Part shown: in pieces, positions 47,281 to 55,649 of the stretch
Numbering within the stretch: position 1 is the stretch's first letter
Layout: each line of letters begins with the position of its first letter
From: Methanococcoides orientis
GTDB taxonomy: Archaea; Halobacteriota; Methanosarcinia; Methanosarcinales; Methanosarcinaceae
Assembly: GCF_021184045.1 (NCBI RefSeq)
Contig: NZ_CP073710.1
Location: 2,428,685-2,492,684, forward strand
Direction: 5' to 3'
DNA length: 64,000 nt
The notes under the pieces: model-generated
Databases searched by the model: none
Seen by the model: the letters and a program-made list of their open reading frames with translations, nothing else
What the model was told of the DNA's origin: nothing
Translations under genes and position numbers: made by a program

Positions 47281-47766
47281 ATGAAAAAAATAACAAACAT
47301 GTTTTTGGTCGGTGCTATACTTCTTGTGGGTGCAGGAATGATTGGCTTGACGGTACAAACTGACACGGCTCAGGCTGCTTATGGATCAGGATGGGGTGGA
47401 TGCCCTGCATATGGTTCAGGATATTCGGGTTATTACCAGCCAGCTGCCTATTCAGGATATTCTGATCTGAATGTCGAAAGCATTGAAGATGCACTGGATA
47501 TAGCCAGGGAGCAAATCGATGCTGATGTGAATGAGGAGAATATCTACCAGATGGGCAGATGGTGGATTGTGTATTACACGAACGATGATGGTGTCGTAAT
47601 GCAAAGCTACATCGATGCATTCACAGGAGAAGTGGTAGATACTACAGATCAAACATACAACTATGCCAATACAGGACGTGGATATGGCATGATGTACGGT
47701 GCTGGCTATGGCTATGGTATGGGTCATGGTCCAGGAATGGGCTATGGCAGAATGTATCGTTACTGA
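47281..47766 (+). CDS. secreted PepSY-like protein with Gly/Tyr/Met-rich tail
   Basis: Exported protein (161 aa) with an N-terminal signal sequence ending TDTAQA-AYGSG. A central domain (SIEDALDIAREQIDADV to SYIDAFTGEVVD) has the helix-strand pattern of PepSY domains. The C-terminal 35 residues are rich in Gly, Tyr, Met and one His (YGMGHGPGMGYGRMYRY), a composition seen in copper- or silver-handling proteins. I use ATG 47281; GTG 47272 is too close to AAGGA. The regulated promoter upstream and the next membrane genes (47879, 48181) suggest one transcription unit. Metal binding is inferred. Confidence 0.75.
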   Translation: MKKITNMFLVGAILLVGAGMIGLTVQTDTAQAAYGSGWGGCPAYGSGYSGYYQPAAYSGYSDLNVESIEDALDIAREQIDADVNEENIYQMGRWWIVYYTNDDGVVMQSYIDAFTGEVVDTTDQTYNYANTGRGYGMMYGAGYGYGMGHGPGMGYGRMYRY

Positions 47767-47878
47767 TTTACGAACTATGTGGATTCCCTGCCATTAAATT
47801 TTAAACCCCACACAGCCTTTGGCAGGGTTTATCCACTGAATCCACACGAGACTTTGGTCTTAGGAAGGATGTGATACT

Positions 47879-48106
47879 ATGATGGGATATGGAATGTATG
47901 GTGATTATGGATTCTTCGGAGGTTTAGGAGGTTTCACTATGATATTCAATCTGCTTATACTGATAGTGCTTATCTGGTTCGCTTTTTCATATTTCAATAA
48001 TAAATCGTCTAACAACAGCGATGAAGGTACACGACTATCACGTATCGAACAACAAGTAGAGAGCAATCGTGAGTCTCTGGAAAAGATCTTGAAGAAACTG
48101 GAGTAA
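47879..48106 (+). CDS. small membrane protein with Met/Tyr/Gly N-terminus and coiled coil
   Basis: A 75-residue protein: MMGYGMYGDYGFFGGLGGF, then one membrane helix (IFNLLILIVLIWFAFSYF), then a charged coiled-coil tail. AGGAAGG lies at normal spacing before ATG 47879. The N-terminus repeats the composition of the tail of the preceding secreted protein, hinting at a shared ligand. Family not recognised. Confidence 0.68.
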   Translation: MMGYGMYGDYGFFGGLGGFTMIFNLLILIVLIWFAFSYFNNKSSNNSDEGTRLSRIEQQVESNRESLEKILKKLE

Positions 48107-48180
48107 GACCTTAAGATGACCTTTTGATAATGGACTTTAGTAAAGATTAATATGAATACAAAAACATCTTATAAACAACT

Positions 48181-48390
48181 ATGATGCACTATTACAATAC
48201 ATTTGGTCTATTAGATTTCTTTTTGGAAATTCTCCTCATACTATTGGTTGTTGGCATAGTTATTTTCTTCCTCAACAAATCTGGCTTTGCAGGTTCTGAT
48301 AACAACGAGAAGCTTGTGAGCATGGAGAAAGATGTTGCTGAGATTAAGAAGACTGTAGAGGAGATTAAAGAAAAACTAGAAGAGATCTAA
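48181..48390 (+). CDS. small membrane protein with coiled-coil tail
   Basis: A 69-residue protein with one N-terminal membrane helix (FFLEILLILLVVGIVIFFLN) and a heptad-patterned acidic/basic tail (MEKDVAEIKKTVEEIKEKLEEI). It has the same architecture as the previous gene, so the two may pair. Located 74 bases after it and 30 bases before the regulator gene. Confidence 0.65.
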   Translation: MMHYYNTFGLLDFFLEILLILLVVGIVIFFLNKSGFAGSDNNEKLVSMEKDVAEIKKTVEEIKEKLEEI

Positions 48391-48420
48391 TAGTAATTCA
48401 AATCCTCAGCAGGTCTTATT

Positions 48421-48714
48421 ATGGGAAAAACAATGCAGCAGATAGTATCTGTAGGTGAGGCTATTTCACATCCACTAAGACTCAAGCTTCTCTATATGCT
48501 TTCAGAGAGGGAATGGTATGTGTATGAACTTGCTAAAGAGCTCAGCGTTTCCCGACAGGTCCTGTATCTCCACTTGAAACGCCTCGAAAAAGCTGGATTT
48601 GTGGAAAGTGATCTTCGTCTTGAAGATGACGACATGAGAGCAAAGAAATTCTTCAGGCTCAAGGAATTTAAAGTTTCACTTGGTATTGATGATCTGAAAA
48701 AGCTCTTTGAGTGA
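48421..48714 (+). CDS. winged-helix regulator, ArsR-like
   Basis: A 97-residue DNA-binding protein: helices ISHPLRLKLLYMLSEREWYVYE, recognition helix ELSVSRQVLYLHLKRLEKAGF and wing ESDLRLEDDDMRAKKFFRL. No cysteine metal site is visible, so sensing may be indirect or by another ligand. It ends the 47281-48714 group. A decayed near-copy lies at 52234-52454. Confidence 0.85.
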   Translation: MGKTMQQIVSVGEAISHPLRLKLLYMLSEREWYVYELAKELSVSRQVLYLHLKRLEKAGFVESDLRLEDDDMRAKKFFRLKEFKVSLGIDDLKKLFE

Positions 48715-49116
48715 TTTTTTCCATTCGCCGGGAAGCACATCAAGGAGTTTCTTTCTCAACAGATGTAATCATATTGGGAACTGATTACTAATTTTAGCGT
48801 ATTTCACTGGTGCGATTTGAACCTTATTCAAGTAATGTGCACTTCAAATATTAGTTGGCACACATCTAAGTTATACAGGTCTGGCTAGGAATTCTTGAAA
48901 ACGATTATGACACTTCCTGTATCACCTAAGTAAATACTCATTCTTTTCTCGCATAGCGAAAACGGAATAATTTACAATTCTCAAAACAAAATTAATATAA
49001 TCTCAGTACTTCACTAATTTCACTATCATATCGATATGCACTTTGATATCTTTCTTTATATGTGGTTAAATCAGCTTTTCCGAAATTAGATCTCCTTTAT
49101 TTCAATCTGCAAGTTC
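48715..49116. other. intergenic region between convergent genes
   Basis: I see no gene here. One perfect 12-bp palindrome, CATATCGATATG (49027-49038), stands out, but no promoter is needed between two 3' ends. The remainder is AT-rich with no repeat or hairpin worth calling. Confidence 0.5.
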
Positions 49117-50097
49117 CTAACATCCCCATCCTTTCCTGATCCATAGCAAGGTATGAGATATGATTCCCAACACGGGTAGCTCTATTAAAGGACCGATTAC
49201 CAGTGCCAATGCAATCAATGGTTCCTCTGGAAAAGCAGTGAGTGCAATTGCTAACACTATCGGGGAGTTGCGGGCAAGAGTTGTCAGATTTAAACTGGCA
49301 GTATCCTTGTAAGAAAAACCAAGATACCTTCCAACAATCTGTCCAACAATGAATACAATTATAAAAAATAGCAGGATTGGGGTTAGAAGTTCCAACAGGA
49401 TCAGTGGGTTTTGAATTAATTGCTCTCCCTGTGAAGCAAACATAGAGATGATTGCAAGATTTAAAAAAGAAAACTGTACATGATCAAGTTTTGGAAAGAT
49501 ACTTTCTTCAAGCCAATATTCTCCCTTAATTTTTGGAACTGTTATCTTTGAGATAAGTGATAGAGAAAAAGGAATAAAGAGCACAAGGAGTACACTCTCA
49601 ATAAGTAAAGAGGAATCAATAGTTGCAATAGTTCCTGTAAAAATTAATAGATATATGGGCAGTAATATCAATTGAAGGATGAGATTCATAGGAAGGATGG
49701 ATGCTGAAAGTGGAACATTACCGCGTGCAATACCTGTAAAAAGCAAATACCAATCAGTGCAGGGAGTTACCATGAGCATAATAAAACCTATCCACAATGT
49801 AGGCGTATCTTTTAAGAAGAAAAATCCTAGCACAAAGGCTAACAGTGGATTAAATATGAAATTTATACTAGCGCTTACCTTTGCAAACTTCCAATTTTTA
49901 AAAGAATTCTTCAATTGATGGAGAGGAACCTGTAAAAAAATACCATATAACATAACCATTAGAAAAGGAACAATAAAAAACCCTGCATATTTTTGGATTA
50001 TTGGTATGTGACCAAGAATTAATCCAGATACTACGGATGTTAAAATAAAGACGGATTGGTACTTTTCAATGGAACTCATATATTTCGCCTTTTCCAT
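49117..50097 (-). CDS. ACR3/BASS-family exporter, probable arsenite efflux
   Basis: Polytopic membrane protein (326 aa, about ten helices) of the bile acid/arsenite/riboflavin transporter superfamily. MVTPCTDWYLLFTGIARGN carries the conserved Cys of ACR3-type arsenite permeases, and ARNSPIVLAIALTAFPEEPL the second signature near the C-terminus. This supports arsenite export, though related carriers move other anions. No ArsC or dedicated ArsR adjoins it. Confidence 0.78.
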   Translation of the reverse strand: MEKAKYMSSIEKYQSVFILTSVVSGLILGHIPIIQKYAGFFIVPFLMVMLYGIFLQVPLHQLKNSFKNWKFAKVSASINFIFNPLLAFVLGFFFLKDTPTLWIGFIMLMVTPCTDWYLLFTGIARGNVPLSASILPMNLILQLILLPIYLLIFTGTIATIDSSLLIESVLLVLFIPFSLSLISKITVPKIKGEYWLEESIFPKLDHVQFSFLNLAIISMFASQGEQLIQNPLILLELLTPILLFFIIVFIVGQIVGRYLGFSYKDTASLNLTTLARNSPIVLAIALTAFPEEPLIALALVIGPLIELPVLGIISHTLLWIRKGWGC

Positions 50098-50233
50098 TAG
50101 AATATTGTGATTAACTCTTAATTGTGAGTCTTTAACATTCAGACTTAAGTAATTATTGTTATTACTTCCAGTTTATAGTTTTTTCACCTCAAACACTCCA
50201 CTACCAGTTGAATCTCAACCTTCTCTAAAGCCA

Positions 50234-50762
50234 ATATTCTGGAGAACGTAGAAAAACTCAGCAAATTGAAACCCTTTGATCTTCTTCTACTATCGCTTAC
50301 TTCCATTATTATTGGAAGCGAGATGCTGGTCACTGGCTCTGATTCGATCATTGGGCACCTTGGACTCTCAGATACAGTTTTTGGAATGACTATTCTTGCC
50401 TTCATAGTAAGTATCGAGGAACTGGCAAGAGAGCTCCCAGCAGCGATGAAAGGAAGATCTGAGATAAGTTTTGGAAATGTAGTTGGTTCCGTTCTTGCTT
50501 TTTCTTGTTTAATGCTGGAATCATAGCTTTGGTAAGTCCTGTCACAGTCGAGACCCAAGTCTTAAAGTTCTATCTTCCTTTATGCTTCAGTACAGTTATT
50601 GTTGTTTCACTCTTTATGGTGACTAAAAAGATACCCCACTGGGCTGGTGGAATTTTAATCATTCAAGTGTTTTTCAGAAAGAAAGATCGATTGAATTTAA
50701 GACATTATGTAGACTATCACAGTGGAGTACAAAATAGGAAGTTGGAAAAACAATTAACTTAA
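50234..50762 (+). pseudogene. decayed sodium/calcium exchanger (CaCA family)
   Basis: The frame from about 50234 encodes LLLLSLTSIIIGSEMLVTGSD and FIVSIEELARELPAAMKG, the second alpha-repeat of CaCA cation exchangers, to 50526 (TAG). The homologous continuation, FNAGIIALVSPVTVETQVLKF, is in another frame, so there is a frameshift near 50505-50512. The N-terminal half is missing. No start codon with a ribosome site. Confidence 0.75.
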
Positions 50763-50894
50763 GGTTGAGATGTTGGCAGAATTTACCGCAACCAATGCTA
50801 CTATATTTCACACGCTAAATGTAATCTAACAACGAATCGAGAATAGAGTATATGGTACATAGTGCCTATCTTACTGATAAGGGGCAGAGAAATT

Positions 50895-51305
50895 ATGAAG
50901 ATATTAATGTTTGATACCGAATATTTTTGGTATGATACTTTCAGCAAGACCCTTGACCACGTAGAGGACACCGAAAAAGAGGAAAAAATAGCAGATAATG
51001 CTGTTGTTTTCATTCATGTTGAAGTTGAGGATGAAGAGAGAAAAAATAAGGTCGTAAAAAGTGCAGTGAAAAGTTTGAAGTGGTATCTTAATAAAGTAAA
51101 TAAAGAAAAAATAGTCCTGCATTCTTTTGCACATCTCTCATCAAGTACGTCATCTCCTGAATTTGCAGCAGAAGTTATTTCTGAAATTAAAGAAAAACTG
51201 GAAAATAAAGGAATAGAGGTCCATACAACACCCTTTGGATACTTCTCTGAGTTTTCGATTCATGTTCGCGGCGAATCCCTTGCAAAAGTTTTCAAAGAAA
51301 TTTGA
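50895..51305 (+). CDS. free-standing threonyl-tRNA synthetase editing-domain protein
   Basis: A 136-residue protein matching the archaeal ThrRS N-terminal editing domain (D-aminoacyl-tRNA deacylase-like fold) without the catalytic synthetase. Seen: MKILMFDTEYFWYD start, HSFAHLSSSTSSPEFAAEVI with the family's conserved histidine region, and TTPFGYFSEFSIHVRGE near the end. It probably hydrolyses mischarged Ser-tRNA-Thr in trans. ATG 50895 follows a purine-rich leader; the longer ORF start 50862 adds unrelated residues. It sits in the island that uses tRNA-Thr as target, followed 42 bases later by a methyltransferase. Confidence 0.85.
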   Translation: MKILMFDTEYFWYDTFSKTLDHVEDTEKEEKIADNAVVFIHVEVEDEERKNKVVKSAVKSLKWYLNKVNKEKIVLHSFAHLSSSTSSPEFAAEVISEIKEKLENKGIEVHTTPFGYFSEFSIHVRGESLAKVFKEI

Positions 51306-51347
51306 AAAACTGAGGAAAATATCTTATCAGCAAATTAGGACTGGGAA

Positions 51348-51917
51348 ATGAAAATTAGAGAAAGTGGAATGCCTGATGAAGGTAAATGGGAAGGATTTTT
51401 TGAACCATATGAAATCCTTAAAACATTAGGTCTGAATAATAGTACTATTGATGTAGCAGATTTTGGTTGCGGTTATGGAACTTTTACAATTCCAGTTTCA
51501 AAGATAATAAATGGGAAGGTCTACGCTATCGACATAGAGTCGGAAATGATAGATATCACAGAGCAAAAGGCAAAAGTTGAGAATTTAAGTAATGTTGAAA
51601 CGGCGCTTCGTGATTTTATGTCAGAAGGTAGCGGTCTTAAAAAAGAAAGCGTAGATTATGTTATTCTTTCTAATATTTTACATGGGGAAGAGCCAGAAAA
51701 ACTACTCAGAGAGGCTTACAGAATCCTGAGTCCAAAAGGAAAAGTAGGTATTATTCATTGGAATCATGATCCGACAACTCCAAGAGGACCACCGATGAAA
51801 ATTCGAATTAAGCCAGAACAATGTATTGAATGGGCCATATCTTCAGGATTCAAAATTTCAGGCGTATATGATCTTAAACCATATCATTATGGAATTGTCG
51901 CTAATAAGGAGAGATGA
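51348..51917 (+). CDS. class I SAM-dependent methyltransferase
   Basis: A 189-residue methyltransferase, substrate unknown. Motif I is VADFGCGYGTFTIPV, the acidic SAM-ribose residue is in VYAIDIESEM, and motif IV/post region is DYVILSNILHG. The GKVGIIHWNHDPTTPRGPP stretch is characteristic of the UbiE/arsenite-methyltransferase-like subgroup, but the arsenite-binding cysteines are absent. Same strand as the editing-domain gene with a 42-base gap and close to a decayed DsrE-like gene, so probably co-transcribed. Confidence 0.85.
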   Translation: MKIRESGMPDEGKWEGFFEPYEILKTLGLNNSTIDVADFGCGYGTFTIPVSKIINGKVYAIDIESEMIDITEQKAKVENLSNVETALRDFMSEGSGLKKESVDYVILSNILHGEEPEKLLREAYRILSPKGKVGIIHWNHDPTTPRGPPMKIRIKPEQCIEWAISSGFKISGVYDLKPYHYGIVANKER

Positions 51918-51920
51918 TAT

Positions 51921-52073
51921 ATGAAATTTGGAATTGTTATAAGTACAAATGAACCGGAAATTGTTTGAAACGCTTTTAGATTTGGAGTTACATCGCTGAA
52001 AGCAGATCATGAAGTAAAGGTTTTTTTGTTGAATAAAAGAGTTGAAGTAGAGAATATTAAAGATGAAAAATAA
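51921..52073 (+). pseudogene. decayed DsrE/F-like protein
   Basis: ATG 51921 follows AAGGAG and encodes MKFGIVISTNEPEIV, then TGA (51966-51968) where relatives have a Trp codon, then in-frame NAFRFGVTSLKADHEVKVFL and an early TAA at 52071. DsrE/F-like small sulfur-relay proteins are about 115 aa, so this one is both interrupted and truncated. TGA is not a pyrrolysine codon, so readthrough is unlikely. Confidence 0.75.
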
Positions 52074-52233
52074 AATGTAAGAGTACAGATAGATTAATTT
52101 ATTGAGATTGATAAAAGAATCTGATAAAATTTTAACTTTTGGATAATATGATATTTAATAAGTTATTTTTGAAGCCTATATACTTTTATTTAGTTACTTC
52201 ATAGAGGATACACTGAAATTTGAAGAGTTTCCC

Positions 52234-52454
52234 ATATGCTTTCAGAGAGGGAATTGCATGTTTATGAGCTTGTCAAAGATCTCAGCGTTTCCTGACAGGT
52301 CCTGTATCTTCATTTAAAACGCCTTGAAAAAGCTGGATTTGTAGAAAGTGATCTTCGCCTTGAAGACGACGGCATGAGGGCAAAGAAATTCTTCAGGCTA
52401 AAGGAATTCGAGGTTTCACTTGGTATTGATGATCTGAAACTGAACTTTGAGTGA
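52234..52454 (+). pseudogene. truncated copy of the 48421 regulator gene
   Basis: The 221 bases align without gaps to 48494-48714. The 5' third of the gene is missing, and CGA (48553) has become TGA (52293), so it cannot encode the full winged helix. Mostly silent differences suggest past function or recent duplication followed by decay. Confidence 0.85.
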
Positions 52455-52586
52455 GCTTTTTCACATAAAGTGGCAATCCGTTCAAAAGTTGTCTTGCAGT
52501 TGGAAACATGATTGGTTTAATCATCCCATTAAGTTAAATTTGAATTTACTTCCTATTTTATAGAACTTATTAACAAGGCAATAACT

Positions 52587-52640
52587 GGTCATCTTATGAC
52601 CGTGATATGTCAAATAATGACAAAATACAAACATTTATAA
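52587..52640 (+). promoter_or_regulatory. tandem palindromes upstream of the 52665 gene
   Basis: Two 15-bp inverted repeats, GGTCATCTTATGACC (52587-52601) and TGTCAAATAATGACA (52608-52622), share the pattern KGTCAW-N3-WTGACM and have centres 21 bp apart, two helical turns. A TATA-like ATTTATAA follows at 52633-52640, about 25-30 bases before the start codon. The sites lie upstream of TATA, so an activator or a dimer-of-dimers regulator is plausible. Confidence 0.6.
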
Positions 52641-52664
52641 TCAACAGGAATAGATGGGATCATA

Positions 52665-52895
52665 ATGTCCAAAGAACTGAAAACTCTTCCTATGGTAACC
52701 CGTGAACAAGAATCTAAAGAGAGTTGTGGTACCAAAGGGTGTGGAACTGGTGCTTGTGCTGGAGGCTTTGGGATAAAAGCAGGATCTGAAAAAAGTGTCG
52801 TATACAGGAACATTCTTGTCTATTTACTTATAGGGATTGTAATGTTAGTCACGGCATATGTAGTCCTTAATATGATTACTTCAATCATCAACTAA
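52665..52895 (+). CDS. small Cys-rich single-pass membrane protein
   Basis: A 76-residue protein of no family I recognise. The soluble N-terminus holds a compact cysteine cluster, CGTKGCGTGACAGG, suited to metal or cluster binding; one C-terminal helix (NILVYLLIGIVMLVTAYVV) anchors it. ATG 52665 follows a TATA box closely. The tandem operators upstream show it is regulated, and the next gene is a copper ATPase, so a role in metal sensing or delivery is a reasonable guess. Confidence 0.65.
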   Translation: MSKELKTLPMVTREQESKESCGTKGCGTGACAGGFGIKAGSEKSVVYRNILVYLLIGIVMLVTAYVVLNMITSIIN

Positions 52896-53240
52896 TTATT
52901 ATTCCCTTTCCTCTTTTGTCAACACAAACCTCAATTTCTACCAATGTATTAACATGTTACTTCAATTCAGAAGAAGCATGTGCATTTTGAACATTTTTAA
53001 TTGTCTTCAAATTACAGATGCTCGATTTCTTCTTTTGTGCAACCGAATTACAAGCGGTGTCGAAAATATTTATATAAGTCAAAATGAGATATCATTATGG
53101 TAAAGAAGTGGGGCAAGTATGATGGGACATAATTGTTGGAATGATCGAAACTAAAATCATTTCATTTATTATTGCATATTTGTTCAGGGTATTCTATAAC
53201 AAATTTACTTTTTATTGGGGTGTGTGGAGTGAACCATGAA

Positions 53241-55262
53241 ATGAGTTCAGACAAAAATCATGAGCCAGATGAAAATATGGAACATGAGCATGAAATGCAC
53301 GGGATGGAACATGAAGGTAAAAGTCATCACGCTATGATGATGGAAGATTTCAAAAAGAGATTTATTGTTTCGTTAATTCTTACATTCCCTGTTCTTATTC
53401 TATCACCAGCTATACAATCACTTTTAGGTTTTGAGCTTAAGTTTTTTGGATCACTCATTGTCCTCTTCATATTATCTTCAGTAATTTACTTTTATGGAGG
53501 GCACCCCTTCCTTAAAGGGATCTTTAACGAGCTAAAAACCAGACAGCCAGGTATGATGACACTTATTGCAATTGCTATAAGTGTAGCCTACTTCTACAGT
53601 TCTGCAGTAGTTTTTGGATTACCAGGGAAGTTCTTTTTCTGGGAATTAGTTACACTGATAGATGTCATGCTTTTGGGCCACTGGACTGAAATGCGGTCTG
53701 TGTTGGGTGCATCAAGGGCTCTGGAAGAACTTGTAAAGATAATGCCTTCCGAAGCTCATCTTATAAAAGATGGGGGCACAGTTGATATTCGTGTGGATGA
53801 ACTGAAGGTTGGTGACCGAGTACTTGTCAAACCTGGTGAGAAAATACCGATTGATGGAGTTGTGATTGAAGGAAAAACCAGTGTTAATGAAGCAATGCTG
53901 ACAGGAGAATCCAAACCAGTATCTAAGAAGAGTGGGGATGAAATTATCGGTGGAGCTATTAATGGTGAAGGCTCCCTGCATATAGAAGTCAAGAAAACTG
54001 GAAAGGATACATATCTTAATCAGGTTATTGAGCTTGTTAGGACTGCACAAGAAAGCAAATCCAAGACACAGGATCTGGCAAACAAAGCAGCTTTGGTACT
54101 TACAATCATAGCCATAAGTGTTGGCACGTTGACCCTTGTGGCATGGCTATCCTTTGGGCAGGAGTTTGTTTTTGCTCTTGAGAGAGCGGTTACTGTTATG
54201 GTGATTGCATGTCCACATGCTTTGGGTCTGGCCATTCCTCTTGTTGTCGCGGTATCCACATCTCTGGCAGCAGGCTCAGGTCTGCTTATCAGAGAAAGAC
54301 AGGCTTTTGAGAGAGCAAGGAATCTTCAGGCAATTGTTTTTGACAAAACTGGAACACTTACAGAAGGTAAGTTTGGAGTCACGGATATAGTACCACTTGC
54401 AGATACAGATAAAGATGAAATACTAAGATTATCTGCTTCTCTGGAATCGGACTCCGAGCATCCCATTGCTCTCGGCGTTGTAAACAGTGCAAAAGAACAA
54501 AACCTTGAACCAGATAATGTTGAAGATTTCAAATCAATTCCTGGAAAAGGTGTTGAAGGTTCAATTCATGGAAGAAGATTGAAGGTAGTAAGTCCTGGGT
54601 ACCTTAAAGAAAATGGGATCGAGCTTCAAAATGATCAAATCGAGAAAATAAAACAGCAGGGTAAAACCGTTGTGTTTTTGCTTGAAGGTGATAGGCCGTT
54701 GGGTGCAGTGGGACTTGCAGACATCATAAGAAAGGAATCAAAAGAAGCTATTGAGAAACTCAGGTCTATGGACATTAAGTGCATGATGCTTACAGGTGAC
54801 AATAGGTTTGTTGCTCAATGGGTGGCTGAAGAACTCGGACTTGATGATTACTTCGCTGAAGTTTTACCTCATGAAAAATCCCAGACAATAAAAGAAATTC
54901 AGGAAAAGTATACTGTAGCCATGGTTGGAGATGGTATTAACGATGCTCCCGCTCTTGTTCAGGCAGATGTGGGTATTGCTATCGGAGCTGGAACAGATGT
55001 AGCCATTGAAAGTGCAGATATAATCCTTGTGAAAAGCGATCCAAGAAATGCAATTGACATAATTCGTCTTTCAAAGAGAACTTACTCAAAGATGTTTCAG
55101 AATATTCTCTGGGCGACGGGTTATAACGCCTTTGCAATTCCTTTGGCAGCTGGAGTCTTAATTAGCTATGGAATATTGCTAAGTCCTGCGGCAGGAGCGG
55201 TTCTAATGAGTCTTAGTACGGTCATAGTATCCATAAACGCAAAGTCGCTGAAGATGGGTTAA
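53241..55262 (+). CDS. copB: CopB-type P1B ATPase (copper/silver exporter)
   Basis: Heavy-metal P-type ATPase. The N-terminus is His/Met-rich (EHEHEMHGMEHEGKSHH), the metal motif in helix 6 is CPH (VIACPHALGLAIPLVVAV), as in the CopB subgroup, and actuator TGES, phosphorylation DKTGTLTEG and hinge VGDGINDAPALV motifs are intact. CPH pumps export Cu(I)/Cu(II) or Ag(I). I take ATG 53241; GTG 53229 or TTG 53172 are in frame. The YHS protein, DUF4405 protein and the Cys-rich protein around it are likely partners. Confidence 0.93.
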   Translation: MSSDKNHEPDENMEHEHEMHGMEHEGKSHHAMMMEDFKKRFIVSLILTFPVLILSPAIQSLLGFELKFFGSLIVLFILSSVIYFYGGHPFLKGIFNELKTRQPGMMTLIAIAISVAYFYSSAVVFGLPGKFFFWELVTLIDVMLLGHWTEMRSVLGASRALEELVKIMPSEAHLIKDGGTVDIRVDELKVGDRVLVKPGEKIPIDGVVIEGKTSVNEAMLTGESKPVSKKSGDEIIGGAINGEGSLHIEVKKTGKDTYLNQVIELVRTAQESKSKTQDLANKAALVLTIIAISVGTLTLVAWLSFGQEFVFALERAVTVMVIACPHALGLAIPLVVAVSTSLAAGSGLLIRERQAFERARNLQAIVFDKTGTLTEGKFGVTDIVPLADTDKDEILRLSASLESDSEHPIALGVVNSAKEQNLEPDNVEDFKSIPGKGVEGSIHGRRLKVVSPGYLKENGIELQNDQIEKIKQQGKTVVFLLEGDRPLGAVGLADIIRKESKEAIEKLRSMDIKCMMLTGDNRFVAQWVAEELGLDDYFAEVLPHEKSQTIKEIQEKYTVAMVGDGINDAPALVQADVGIAIGAGTDVAIESADIILVKSDPRNAIDIIRLSKRTYSKMFQNILWATGYNAFAIPLAAGVLISYGILLSPAAGAVLMSLSTVIVSINAKSLKMG

Positions 55263-55355
55263 TAATTTTATTAACATTGCAGTAGGCACTAAAATAGTTC
55301 GTAGAAAGTTTAATTTCATTCCAGTATGCATATTTAAATTGGGAGTGGTAACATT

Positions 55356-55532
55356 ATGGAAACTACAGATTCAACAGTGGTGTTAGTTAAGGATCCTGTG
55401 TGTGGTATGAGTATTGATAAAAGGACTGCAAAGTTCAAAAGTGAATATAATGGAGAAACCTACTATTTTTGTTCCCTTTCATGCAAGAAAACGTTCGATG
55501 AAAATCCAGAAAAAGTACATTTAGTTAGTTAA
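55356..55532 (+). CDS. YHS-domain protein
   Basis: A 58-residue YHS (TRASH-like) domain. The metal-binding pattern is visible: DPVCGMSI near residue 15, EYNGETYYFCS and SCKKTFDENP, with Cys-x39ish spacing typical of the fold. Such proteins accompany copper ATPases and may bind copper for delivery. It lies about 93 bases after copB and starts behind GGGAGTGG. Confidence 0.88.
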   Translation: METTDSTVVLVKDPVCGMSIDKRTAKFKSEYNGETYYFCSLSCKKTFDENPEKVHLVS

Positions 55533-55649
55533 TTGTCAGAATGTGCATAGATCAAGTAAGTAAAATTTCCTTATGGTATGAGCATAAGTTCACACAGTCT
55601 TCAAGCATGGTAAAATAATTAGGAGCAAGGAGGAGATTCTATAAAGGAG

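Noticed and set aside
49027-49038. CATATCGATATG palindrome as an operator
   Set aside because: It lies between the 3' ends of two convergent genes, where no promoter is expected; a 12-bp AT-rich palindrome can arise by chance.
50500-50526. TAG stop of the exchanger fragment as a pyrrolysine codon
   Set aside because: The homologous continuation is in another frame, and reading through TAG gives another stop two codons later, so this is a frameshift rather than recoding.
51966-51968. TGA in the DsrE-like frame as a selenocysteine codon
   Set aside because: Relatives have Trp here, the gene is cut short by a TAA 35 codons on, and no selenocysteine-type structure is visible; decay is simpler.
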